From the NCBI RefSeq assembly GCF_001625305.1, contig NW_017802379.1, forward strand, positions 3,891,965-3,955,964: 64,000 nucleotides of DNA. The letters run 5' to 3'. Of this stretch, positions 39,301 through 49,300 are shown piece after piece; position 1 is the first letter of the stretch, and the number at the start of each line of letters is the position of its first letter. The position numbers were made by a program, and so were the translations under genes. The stretch comes from Branchiostoma belcheri. Taxonomy: Eukaryota > Chordata > Leptocardii > Amphioxiformes > Branchiostomatidae. The notes under the pieces were generated by a model. It was not told the DNA's origin and searched no databases. It saw nothing but the letters and a program-made list of their open reading frames with translations.

Positions 39301-42300
39301 AGAGGTCACAGAGCTCCAGTGAACGGTAAATTACCCAGGAGGTAGAAACACATAGCGTCAACTTTACATGAATTTTATGACAGCATAAAGAAGATGATTG
39401 CAAAGCTTCAGGACATTACATTGAAATTAAAACAGGTTCTAAAGAGAAGATGATTCGTAATATGTGTTTTTTACAACTAGAAATTTAAGCTTGAGGATGA
39501 AAGGTAATGAAATAAGGAATTAATGTTTCATACAAGTCCCATTTCATGGCATGTTACACTGATTAACAAAGTACATAATCACTGTACAGAAAAAAAAATG
39601 TATTGAAAATCACATTTACAAATTGTATGAAGCACAAAATAAGCCATACAGAGGTAGATTATGGATGTGTGCATGCAATTTCTGCAGCAGCATGTAAGAA
39701 ATTAAACGTGTTCCCTTTCCCCATATTGAGCGTTGCTGACAAAATGGACGGCATTATGGGCAGGGGTAATAACGTGCCTCCTGGCAGCACTCAATTCCAC
39801 CGATGGACGTCAGGGGAGTGGAGGCTACCCTGGGGGGAGGGAACTGTCCCAGATAACAAAATTCTCTTCCCTACATTTCCTCTTTGTGAACTATCCTATG
39901 TCTGTTTAGTATATACACCTTTACCTCAAAGGGATCCACTGCAGTTACAAGCTAATGTCTCCAGGTGGCTTCACTGTTCAATTCATGAAGCACACCAAGG
40001 AATATTACACTATCAGTATATACATGTATTATAATGAGATGCTGCTAATGTCATCTGATGACAATAATAACCAGTAAGCTTTTATGGCTTTATTATGGAC
40101 TATGGTAGTGGTTCATAACACATATTTTCCATAGCAGTCTGAATTGAAGTGAGTAATGTCCCCCCTTAGGGTGATGATATATGGGTAGTAAATCTTATCT
40201 ATTCAGGCATATAATATTTTCAATGCATGTTTAAGTTGGCATAAAACATTTGATATGTTGAGTATAATACATGTACTAATAGACTAATGTCTTAGTTATA
40301 TGAAATGCTTGTAGATGTTAAGTTGACATATGATTCTATCAATCGATAGCATCTGATATAGTTTTGTCTATGCCAATTTGTAAATATAGCCAACTGGGCC
40401 ACAGTTACATTGTATCTGTCACCCGAAACCCTTTGCAGGAAAGCTTTTTCTTTCTTCATTGCCTTAGCTCATGTAGCTATATCATAGATTTTCCATTATG
40501 TCAAATTACTAGTGCTTAAAGCCATATAACAAAAAAAAGTGTCCATTGCAGGCATTTTGGCTGAAAATTTTCTTACTTTTCTACTCAAAGGTTTAGATGC
40601 GCATGCAGAGCAATGAAGTATAAAACAAGGAATTTCGCGTGGATTTCTTGTACAGCCTGACCATGAATATCTCATCAGTGACCCCTAAACCCCTTTGATA
40701 CCCTCGCAGATTGCGAGCAGTAAAAGAGGCCAGGTTGCAGAGCCCATGAAATTGATTTCCTGTCAATCACCCTAAGCTGGTAATGGACAATTCTGAACTC
40801 CCAAGCCCCCTGAAAGTGGCACGTATATTACAGGCACTGCTCAGATAAAATTTCCAATATGGATGGAGCATTCCATTGTAATGGGTAGGGACATTGACTG
40901 GACATAAATGTTTGTATTCTGTAGTCAAATGAGTAATATATACACAACAATACCTTTTGATGAAAAGTTGTAATATAAAACGTGTATAAAAATGAAAACA
41001 ACAGTGTGTTCACATTTCCCACTCTCTATTGAATCTTAAGCATGAAGGAAAAACACAATCTTCCCTTTAGCCAATCTGCATATATTCTATGCAAACTGTA
41101 AATTGAATAAGACATTTACATAATGTTGTCATTTCAGGCCCTTTCCTAATGTGATTGGATGTGTCTTAATCATGCATTCTAAGTCCATGCATCTGTTAAC
41201 TCGTGTCAACACATTAAGTCTCTAGGAATGATGATATCAAAATAGAAATACATGTATACATTAAATATAATGTTTGAAATGAAATAGGCATAAATCAGTC
41301 AGATGGTTTGTAGTCATAAAGACAAGAAATAAACAGTCAAACTAATCAGTAAAATGAGTCAAATCAGTATGACAATTCAACAACATTAGTATGATGATTA
41401 TACAATGTACTTATCAATTTTGAAATGCAGTATTGAAATGGGACACCCAAGATCTACTGCAGTACTTGTGCTAGTTGATAGGTGTCACCCATGCATACAT
41501 GTAAAATTTGCTTCAGATTGTTACAACTCTTTTGCATCAAATAAGGATGTTCAAGCCCCAAGAAAGCCCCTCCCAAAAAACTGGATCATCCACATTTCAG
41601 TCTTTGTTTTCATCAGGACTTACCTCTGGACTGTTGTAGAGCAGTCCTGTCTCCTTGTGTGTGATGATAGCAGCATTGCTGGCAATGTTCCTGGCTATCA
41701 CAGGCACTCCCAAACACATAGCCTAGTCATTGGGACATACACATGTAAGAAGATTCAAAACTATCTAAAACTTCTGCACAACTTAAGTCTGATGATGTTC
41801 GTCCATCACTGTCTATGACAACCCTGACTTCAGTTGCCCTTGTGTGTTTGGGTGTGGCTAATGAGTCAAGTTTTTATGTCCAGTAATTTAAATGGACCAT
41901 TCCAACTCAAAGTCTACAAATACAAATACAGTGTTGATTACAGGACAGAGTGCGACAACCAATGAAAGTTTGAAAATATTATCAGAAAGAATGGTTGGAG
42001 TGTGTTTCACCTCCAAGATGGCTGTTGACATCCCCTCGCTGACTGAGGAGTTGACCACAGCACAGGAGTGCAGCATGAGTGTGTGGAGGTCAGTCTGGGG
42101 GAGGGGGGGCAGCAGGAGGATGCCTGGACATCTGGGAGTGCGGCACAGATATAATACATTACATTACATCGCATACACATCGTAGAAATGTCATTCATTT
42201 TTTTGCCTATCCCAAATATATACTGCAACAACTATGAAGGTCACAATTTAAAAATGCTGTATTCATTTGGTACCTGCAGATTTCACCTTTTACTTTTCTT

Positions 42301-44982
42301 GCATAGTCCTCATTCATCTGAAACAAACAAAAATTAAAATTGTTTTGCATTTGAAGGGGATGTTAAACTTTTGGCTCAATGCGTCGATGAAGGTTATACA
42401 TCCAGGTAATATGATACGCCAAAAAGCAGTTACTCAAGCAACTGCATATGATTTTGGAAAATCCAAATCATATCCAGTTGCTTGAGTAACTGCTTTTTGG
42501 CATGTTGGTTTTATGTTTAAGGAGAGCCATACCACAAAAATGTTAAAGAATTCACCACACGTATCAATAGAAGAGGTGATTCACTTCATGTATTCCCAGC
42601 CAGGATGCAATCCAACAATCCAACCTATTTCTTAGTGCAGCTTGTATTCAAAATCAAATCAAGCTAGCCATGATAGATACAATTTTATTCATTGTAAAAG
42701 GATGTTTCTTACCTCTGGTCCCACAATAATAAGAAGAACCCTGCTGTCATTTCTATGCCATTCTGCAATACCAAAGAAATCAATCTTAGATTTGCTTTAG
42801 TAAATGTGGGCAATTGTATACATGTAGGTTAAGAGCACTTGCAATATCTACACTACATTTTAAGTGCAGAGAAATGTATTGCTGTCTTACCAGAAAATGC
42901 CTGCAGCAGGTATAGTGGGTCCTTCACTGGTCTAAGTCCACATACAAGGAGGAAAACTTTTGTGGAGTCATCCAAATTATCTGTACAACCACCTGGTAAT
43001 TAACAAAAGAACCCTTTATCAACAGAAGATGTGACTAAAGCAAAATCATGTACAACCATGATATGTTTAACTGACTCAAAATCTACATACACGTGTCACA
43101 CATGCAAAATTGTACACAATGTAGTTACAATGCAGCACTCTTTTTGCTTACTCAGAGTCACTGTTATGAAATGGCGCTTTTATGCACAGCTGTAATAGCA
43201 AAATTACAGTGACAGCTTGCAGGTGCAGCTGACCAGAATATACCCCTGGCCAGAATATTCCTACATGTACTCTAGATCTAGCCAGCTTGGGGTATGTTCC
43301 AGACTGCTACACCTGTATTGACCTATAGTGACTTACATGCACATGAACCAAACTCAGCAGTTCTGTAAGCAGTTAAGATGTCACTGCGGTGAGATGGCGT
43401 AGAAGCATATGTACAAACACCTGCAACAAAAACATACAAGCAAAATACATGTGCTACTAAGAACAAAGAAAGGCCTTTTTTCCCTTCCAAGTATGAGTAT
43501 AGATCAGATTATGGGCACTAGATATTCAGCAGCAATGTAAAAGAAGCACACTCAACTTTCAATAGATTGAAGTTAAACAAATATCGGGTACCTTGTGGCT
43601 GTATGTGGATCTTGTCAAGAACATGGGGCTGAAATGTAAGTAGGTTCTTATTCATTTACAGTTCTTAAAATTCATTATAATAATCTCGTGACTGTCTTAT
43701 GATACATACATGGTTTGTATGAGGAGTGAAAAATATGCATCCTGAAATTTAAACAACAAGGTTTCAACATAATCTGGTAACCTTATGAATGTTGTACTCA
43801 CCCAGAGTCTTAAGGCTTGTTGTTTAAGCTCTTTTGAGAAACACACCAGAAATCTGAAGGTCAAAATACAGGGTATTAAGAACAATAAGGATGACAGAAC
43901 CGTCATCATTTTTGTCTGGGATGGGTGGGATTAGGGTGAAGCATACATTGTAGTCCCGGTGCAGACCTTTCATAGCTAGGGTCGACTGAATGGTCCCCAA
44001 GCATGTGTTTTCTTACACTATAATTGTTGGCAGCAATCTTGGGACATTTTTAAGAGAAAAAAAGTGAAAAGGTCCACCAGACAGTGATGTTCTCACCTGG
44101 CTTGGTTGACAGTAGCTGTCATGAGGTCCATACTGTCTGGAATTGCTGGACTTTCATTCAGATCTGTCCCTCCAAATACCAGTCCAAATGGTACTGGGCA
44201 GTCTGCAATCATATATCAAAGATATTGCCATCTGGTTACACTCTAAAATACCAAAAACAAGATTATTGGGCAAGACAAGTTTTGATATACAGTACAAAAT
44301 GCATATTTTACAAATCCCTGGTATACACCATTTTTACAGTAACTTGTATTAAATTCTGCCGTTTCAACGAGTGCACATTTAACATTACCAACATGATAAT
44401 ATTACTCTTGGTGTGGCTGAAGTATACTATAGTCATCATATTTGCATATCCCTGCTCACCCCTGAGAAGAAGTCCTGTCCTGCAGGCGTTGATTCCCATA
44501 ATGCACCTGATGCCATTGTCGGTGATGAATTCCCAGAATTCTTTGCAGCCATCAAAGTCGCTGGTACACTTCCTGATACACCTGTGCCCACCGCTTTCTA
44601 AAGACGTCCTGAAAAAAAAAACAAAAAAACTTGGTTTCAACTTTTAAGAGGAGACAAAATTTTCTTGGCCTCCTGATAACTCTTGCTGATAATTGGACGT
44701 AGGGTTTTTCTTTTTCAGCACTGTACCAGTACCCTCAAACTATTCCTTCAATTTTGCTTTCTTTACCCAATTTTCTAATGCACCACTAACCTTCCTACAT
44801 GTATGCATTGGGGTGAAAACATTTTGAATTCAGACTTATTTTATAAAAGTTATAATTTGTCTAACCAAAATGAAACGTTACCTTTTGCGATAAACTGAAA
44901 GACCCGAACCTTACCTGATTCTCTCTGCAGTTATTAAGTTCCCTGAACACGGGAAGCAGTAGGCCAGCAGGAGGGTTGTCAT
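30256..44982 (-). CDS. GLT1D1: GLT1D1-like glycosyltransferase (13 exons, spliced)
   Basis: Exons on minus (high to low): 44982-44915, 44608-44460, 44202-44097, 43853-43802, 43628-43592, 43420-43337, 42992-42891, 42762-42713, 42317-42274, 42131-42011, 41722-41624, 32224-32092, and tentatively 30323-30256. All joins are GT/AG and phases agree; the first twelve give 348 codons plus one base, and with the last exon 370 residues. The protein starts '[22 protein letters not shown]', without a signal peptide, and has the GT-B nucleotide-sugar transferase fold marks: the N-terminal glycine/asparagine loop, '[13 protein letters not shown]', '[17 protein letters not shown]', 'LLIIVGPE', and near residues 258-271 '[14 protein letters not shown]', the conserved glutamate region of GT4-like enzymes. 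Then come 'VPVIARNI' and 'HKETGLLY'. These match glycosyltransferase 1 domain-containing protein 1, whose substrate is not established. The start is chosen by alignment to family N-termini. One residue in the usual ARNIxGNAA block is Ser instead of Gly. The intron between exons 11 and 12 is 9.4 kb and carries a nested transposon. Confidence 0.9.
32092..32224 (-). CDS. GLT1D1: GLT1D1 exon 12 (C-terminal helix region)
   Basis: Acceptor TTCAG at 32227 side, donor GTAAGT at 32091-32086. It encodes 44 codons plus one base: '[19 protein letters not shown]' and on to '[19 protein letters not shown]'. This matches the C-terminal helical part of GLT1D1/GT4 enzymes. It is listed separately because it stands 9.4 kb from exon 11. 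Confidence 0.88.
34709..34861 (-). other. Possible exon of unknown origin inside GLT1D1 intron 11
   Basis: A minus frame is open for exactly 51 codons between a good acceptor (TTTTTTCAG) and a consensus donor (AAG|GTGAGT), phase 0 both ends. The peptide begins '[15 protein letters not shown]' and ends '[13 protein letters not shown]'. No domain recognised and no partner exon found on either side. A chance open frame of this length is not rare, so it may be a pseudo-exon, an alternative GLT1D1 exon or a remnant of another gene. Confidence 0.25.
35855..35892 (-). ncRNA. Hammerhead-ribozyme-like core, left arm (opposite strand)
   Basis: Exact reverse-complement copy of the core at 36155-36192: read on minus it gives GACG, CTGAAGA, GAGTG/CACTC stem, GAAA, CGTC. 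A transcript of either strand of the whole insert would carry one sense core and one antisense copy that pair with each other. Confidence 0.5.
36155..36192 (+). ncRNA. Hammerhead-ribozyme-like core, right arm
   Basis: In order: GACG, CTGAAGA (fits CUGANGA), a 5-bp stem GAGTG/CACTC with an 8-base loop, GAAA, CGTC. These are the two invariant core strands around stem II. A proper stem I partner and an NUH cleavage site could not be drawn with confidence, so activity is unproven; many Penelope-type motifs work only as dimers. Confidence 0.5.
36391..41623. other. Rest of GLT1D1 intron 11
   Basis: AT-rich intronic DNA. No further exon could be supported. The plus ORF at 39603-40034 has no recognised domain. 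Poly-A runs at about 37262 and 37301 are simple repeats. Confidence 0.4.
42418..42501. repeat. Hairpin-forming inverted repeat in a GLT1D1 intron
   Basis: GCCAAAAAGCAGTTACTCAA followed by GCAACTG is mirrored by its complement ending at 42501, and an inner CATATGATTT/AAATCATAT pair continues the stem. The stem is about 38 bp with an 8-10 base loop. It lies in the intron between exons 8 and 9 and is probably a small mobile foldback. Confidence 0.8.
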
Positions 44983-45573
44983 GACTTGTTCTTTCTCACA
45001 TCCTAGCTTTGTTTTCTCTTTCCACCTGATGTAACCATATTAGGAGAGATGAAACATATGTTTCATAACTTATTTATCTGTTCATAAGCTCCTAAACCTT
45101 CTCTAACGCTACGTCATGTTGAAAAAGGTCACTATTGTTTCATTAATATCAGAGATAACTTGTTGTTTCTTCTCGTTTGTGTGGCACGTATGCAGATTCA
45201 GTTATATCAAGCTAGATTGTCACATATGCATGTAGTTCAAACTGTTGAAGGCGGCTGCCTCAAACGAAAGAAGAAGAAGTAGTTAGCTCCACAAATACGT
45301 CTCCAAGCATGCCCAAAAAGTTACGACGGGCTTAAAAGCGTCTATAGACTTCAATATCGTCCTTTGGAGACCAACTACTCCGTGCAGATTGGAAATTAGA
45401 ACTCACAAGAAAGTTTTTGGTCTAAATCCGCCATGTTGTCACTTGCGCACTTTGACCTACGGTGGACGAGTTCACTTCTCTTGGAGGGGTGTAATTTGTT
45501 GGGAATAATTTTTAACCACATCTTGTGGGAGTGTTTTATGTGGCGAAGTAACGTTACGTATTATCATTTCTAA

Positions 45574-45942
45574 GGCCACACCAATTTAATTTCTTGGTTA
45601 ACGGATTTTTCTAGAAAAATAATGGAGCGGGCGGGCGAAAAAAAAATAAAAATAAAAACAGGCCCAGGCATCCTATTATGGCCCAAAATGGTACAATAGG
45701 AGCCATGAAGTCAACACACCAGGCTGGTTCAAAATTTAAACAATGAATTTTCAACTTTTAATGAAACCATTGCATTGAAAGATGGCAAAAAGGCCTTTTC
45801 ATCCTAGCCGTTACAGTTATTCCAACTGTTCAGGGCAAAATATGAGCATTTTGCAGTTGATTCTGGATTTTTATTTTTATTTGCAAATCAGAAAAAAATG
45901 AAGCGGCGAATCCGTTAACCAAGAAATTAAATTGGTGTGGCC
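45574..45942. mobile_element. MITE with GGCCACACC termini, copy A
   Basis: It starts GGCCACACCAATTTAATTT and ends with the reverse complement; inverted ends run about 35 bp. TAA is present on both sides (45571-45573, 45943-45945), a 3-bp target duplication. The body is 369 bp, A-rich, non-coding. Copy B at 46829-47206 shares most of the length in the same orientation. Confidence 0.88.
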
Positions 45943-45996
45943 TAAGATAAAGATTTTAAGATAAGATATCAAACATAACCTTCATCTCTTGCCTAC

Positions 45997-46073
45997 CATA
46001 AATTACCCTCTGCGTCAATGGCCAGTTCCTTTCCCTGTCCTTGGTGCTGAAAGCAGCTTTCACCAAGAAATAT
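45997..46073 (-). CDS. Possible 5' exon extending GLT1D1 in frame
   Basis: Acceptor TGCTGCAG precedes 46073; the open frame 'IFLGESCFQHQGQGKELAID' continues 'AEGNL' plus two bases to a GTAGGC donor. If the next exon begins at the acceptor ATCAG before 45025, the join gives Trp-Trp and reads 'KEKTKLGCEKEQV' straight into the GLT1D1 initiator Met. So exon 44915-45025 plus this exon would make an N-terminal extension not usual in the family. No upstream Met in frame was found, so it may be spliced 5' UTR or chance. Confidence 0.3.
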
Positions 46074-46493
46074 CTGCAGCAAGAGTGTTTCTTTTGTTCA
46101 TAGTAGGGCTGTTAACGTTTTCCTTGTAAGAATTATCCTCCACGAATTTAATGCCTTGTAAATATCATGTTTGTATGTAAAAACATCAATGGTACCAGTG
46201 TGTCTTCTTTGTCCTTGTCATGAAACATAACACAAGCCTAAATCGTTTTTACTTTTTTTACCTCCAAACAAGACACTGCTTCACAAAATAGTTGTCCTAC
46301 AGATTTCAGATCCTTTCCCCTCATTGCAAGTGTTCAATACTGCACTTGTAAATGTACAATATAGCATGAACTTGTACCACTCCATAAATATATCCTTTCC
46401 CCTCTATTTTTGCCCCTTCCAAAAAAGATTATGCAGTTGATAAGGAAACACAACACACACCACCACTTGAGAGTAGAACATGCTTTATTTGCA

Positions 46494-46521
46494 TTTCCAC
46501 ATAACAAAATATAAGTTTATT
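46494..46521 (-). terminator. Candidate polyadenylation signals for SELENOH
   Basis: AATAAA on the minus strand occurs at 46521-46516 and 46499-46494. They are the nearest hexamers I noticed past the SECIS; using them would put MITE copy B inside the 3' UTR. A nearer non-canonical site is equally possible. Confidence 0.35.
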
Positions 46522-46828
46522 ACCTCTTCCAAGCATGGAGACATGGTGAACATATCCATGTATACCGTTTACCACAGTAAATATGGCAGTTTGTGAGCTT
46601 TAATTAAGTCTATCACCTAAACTTCATGTTAGGTCTACATACATGTAACATTTACATTTAGGAAACCATGAAACGTGTAACATGATCTTGACTGGTGCTA
46701 CAAAAGTTTTCTAGAGAAAATCTACAGAAATCTTTCTCTTGGTCAGTAGTGGTTACAAAATATATGAAAATAGAAAGTTCGATCTGTTAATATACATATA
46801 TAACGTTACCTTTTTTTTACTAGCTCTA

Positions 46829-47206
46829 GGCCACACCAATTTAATTTGTTGGTTCTCGGATTTTTTCAGAAAAAATATGAAGCGACAGGGCGAAAAAAAT
46901 AAAAAATAAAAACAGGTCTATGCATCCTATTATAGGCTTAAATGCTACAAAATGAGCCATGAAGTCAACACAAAAGGCTGGGTTAAAATTTAAACATTGA
47001 ATTTTGAACTTTTAATCAAAACACTGCAATGATAGATGGGAAAACTGTAACAACTAGAAAGAAAAGGACTTTCCTCAACTGTTGGGGGGCAAAACATGAG
47101 CATTTTTCAGTTGATTCAGGACCAGAATCAATTTTTTTTTTTTTTTGCAAATCAGAAAAAAACGAAGAGGTGAATCCGAGAACCAACAAATTAATTTGGT
47201 GTGGCC
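46829..47206. mobile_element. MITE with GGCCACACC termini, copy B
   Basis: 378 bp, same termini and body as copy A, flanked by CTA on both sides (46826-46828, 47207-47209). It lies 84 bp downstream (minus sense) of the SELENOH SECIS, probably inside the SELENOH 3' UTR or just beyond its end. The ORF called at 47029-47217 runs through the MITE and has no meaning. Confidence 0.88.
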
Positions 47207-47290
47207 CTATGTGCTAACATCTACACTATGGGCACAATAACAGAGTACAAAAGAGCAGTCCAGAACACGACAGAGTGAAGGTGAGCCAGG

Positions 47291-47370
47291 CTTGGTGAGC
47301 TGATCATCAGGGAGAAGCCAGGGGGAACCTTTCTGCCGCTCCCGTCATTGGCGCATTGGCACCAGACGTG
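47291..47370 (-). promoter_or_regulatory. SECIS element of SELENOH
   Basis: Read on minus: a 5' ATGA quartet at 47348-47345, then 12 bases to an AAA at the start of the apical loop, then a return strand and TGATG at 47309-47305. Between the quartets GGGAG pairs with CTCCC, and GGC with a partly matched strand above it. Below, TGGTG pairs with CACCA as helix I. ATGA...AA...TGAT with 11-13 bases between quartet and AA is the eukaryotic SECIS consensus. It lies 265-345 bases past the stop codon, a normal distance in the 3' UTR, and recruits SBP2/eEFSec so the upstream TGA is read as selenocysteine. Confidence 0.85.
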
Positions 47371-47634
47371 GGTCACAGTCAGTCTGTCATGAAGTGCCTA
47401 ATGTGGGAGAACCATAAAAAATTCATACAAACCATGCTTGATTAGTTACATGCTGGTTTCATAGCCTATCTAGATACAATAATGAAGAGATACAAGCCCT
47501 CCACATGTTAGCGTTACATGTAACAGTTAACGTTACATGCTTTGTTACAACACATTACAGTTTTTACAAAATACTGAGACTGAATTCTTTTTGTAAGAAA
47601 TAAATATCTGTGCCGTACCTGACTTTTGTAGCAT

Positions 47635-48847
47635 TTAGAGATCTTTGTTAATGGCCTCCACCACCACACTAGGCTCAGGGAACTTCAGCTTACGAGGTGG
47701 ACCCTTCTTTATCCCTGTCCACACCAACATTTCTGCAAATAACAAACATCAAATCATCAATATGTCTATAAGGTAAACATTCAAAGCAATTGTGCAACTA
47801 AAAGAAGAAAAAAATGATAGCTTGTATCTCAACAGCTCTGATCGTTACCAAAAACTGCAGTATTTGTAATGGGAAATGCTGCATAATTAGGACAAAGATG
47901 GCCTCATCTGCCTCATAATAGTCATATATTTCCATCTTTTGTCCCAACCGGCTGCATTTGGATCACTATGGATCGTCCCATGATCAGAATAAACTTTCTT
48001 TTCACAGATACTAGTACTCACCCTTCCCATCATCCTTTACAACGGTGCACTCAAAGCTGTTCCTGCGCCCGACAGCGGTCTCCACGGTGACGTCAGGAAA
48101 CTCCGCCCGCAATGCCTCGGCCAGCTGGTCAGCATTGCGCTTGTACACGCGTCAGCTCTTGCTGTGAGGGCAGAATGCTTCTAATGTTAATATGATTACA
48201 TTTTTTCATATCTACAGTCATCTTAATTTATATTACGTTATACATGTACAGTAACTTCAATGAGATATCAGGTAACATTGCAAAACAGGCCTCTCTACAA
48301 CAATAGCAGACTGAGTTATACACTCCATTTGTGTTGGTATATCTGACTCTAATCACTACACATGCTACAGTTAAAGTGGCAAAACTGATGTATGAACTAT
48401 TCAATGAAGGCAAGAAAATGTTAGTCCTGCTGAACTGATAGGGGAGGACCAGGATGTAGATGGGGGTAGGGAGGAGATGCACATTACCTTGCCAGGACAA
48501 CAAAAATGCTCACGCAATTTCTCTTTCCTGTGTTGAGCTGTTAAAGTTGAGTTGTCCAGCTTTGTTTGTTTGAATTTGTTATATAAACTGACAATGACGC
48601 TAAATGAGCTTTTTAGGTCGAGAACTGATCATCATCAACATGGAAACACAAGGACTTTTCTTCCCACTAACCAGTGCTCGATTTTCACCCGAAAGGACGC
48701 TTTTCCCGCGGATTTGACCTTCTTCGTTGCCGGAGCAGCTGTAGGAGTTTCTGCCACAGGTTCCTGTCCGGCGTCGGTGCCTCCCTTCGCAGCTGGGGCC
48801 TCTTCTTTACCAGCATCCGCAGCTCTTTTCTTTCCACGAGGAGCCAT
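47635..48847 (-). CDS. SELENOH: Selenoprotein H, TGA-encoded selenocysteine
   Basis: Three exons on minus: 48847-48672, 48161-48022, 47732-47635 (414 bases, 137 residues), donors GTTAGT and GTGAGT, acceptors CACAG and TGCAG, phases consistent. The N-terminus is basic and Ala/Pro-rich (MAPRGKKRAADAGKEE ... KKVKSAGKASF), like the nuclear/nucleolar and DNA-binding tail of the family. The exon 1/2 join makes 'KIEHC', and the next codons are Lys-Ser-TGA-Arg-Val-Tyr. The TGA at 48154-48152 is codon 62 and gives the CxxU redox motif (Cys59-Lys-Ser-Sec62) of a thioredoxin-like fold. Exon 3 encodes 'WTGIKKGPPRKLKFPEP', the family signature near the C-terminus, ending 'INKDL'. A SECIS lies downstream. 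SELENOH is a nucleolar redox protein linked to oxidative-stress defence and genome maintenance. A plain ORF search breaks the gene at the TGA. Confidence 0.95.
48152..48154 (-). other. SELENOH: Selenocysteine codon (in-frame TGA)
   Basis: TGA on minus between AGC and CGC. The frame upstream (from the exon 1 join) and downstream (29 sense codons to the donor, then exon 3) is conserved selenoprotein H sequence, so this is recoding and not a stop. Confidence 0.93.
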
Positions 48848-49300
48848 GTTTTCTTCTGCTCCTCACACGTGCAGCCCGTGCAGCAAAAACGCCCCTTGCA
48901 ATTTGCTCACATATTGCAGACAGATTCTTGGGAATGCAGGTCATCTTATCTTGACTTTGGATCCAAATTTAGCTTATCTGACCAACCAAATCGATGCAGT
49001 CACAAGAAATGGTTACTGATAACTGCAAAATGTTACATAGGAGACTTTGTTTCGGTTTGACTAAAACCTACACTATTTAATACCAAAGCCTCGCTAAACG
49101 ATTTATTACGCAAAACACCCCCTTCTTGTAGTGGCTCATTCCAAATATTGAACCCGGAAGTGGAGTGTGTTTGTTTGTTGTTGTGCAGCTGTGTAGTGTT
49201 GGATGATCAACGTCTAAAGTTCACCCATATAACAATAGCAAATGATCGCACTTTGGAATATATTACGAGTAGTTTGACAGTCCTACAAAAAGAAGACACG
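48848..49300. promoter_or_regulatory. Divergent promoter region between SELENOH and SEC14L-like
   Basis: Only 453 bases separate the two ATGs, which point away from each other, so both 5' UTRs and promoters must lie here. No TATA box is evident at a sensible place. Shared control of the two genes is an inference. Confidence 0.6.

Noticed and set aside
39603-40034. Plus ORF of 143 codons
   Set aside because: Inside GLT1D1 intron 11, no recognised motif.
44084-44647. Plus ORF of 187 codons
   Set aside because: It runs antisense through GLT1D1 exons 2 and 3; those exons explain the open frame.
47029-47217. Plus ORF of 62 codons
   Set aside because: Runs through MITE copy B.
48552-49060. Two plus ORFs of 155 and 128 codons
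   Set aside because: Antisense to SELENOH exon 1 and its promoter; low-complexity Ser/Ala/Pro translation of a basic exon.
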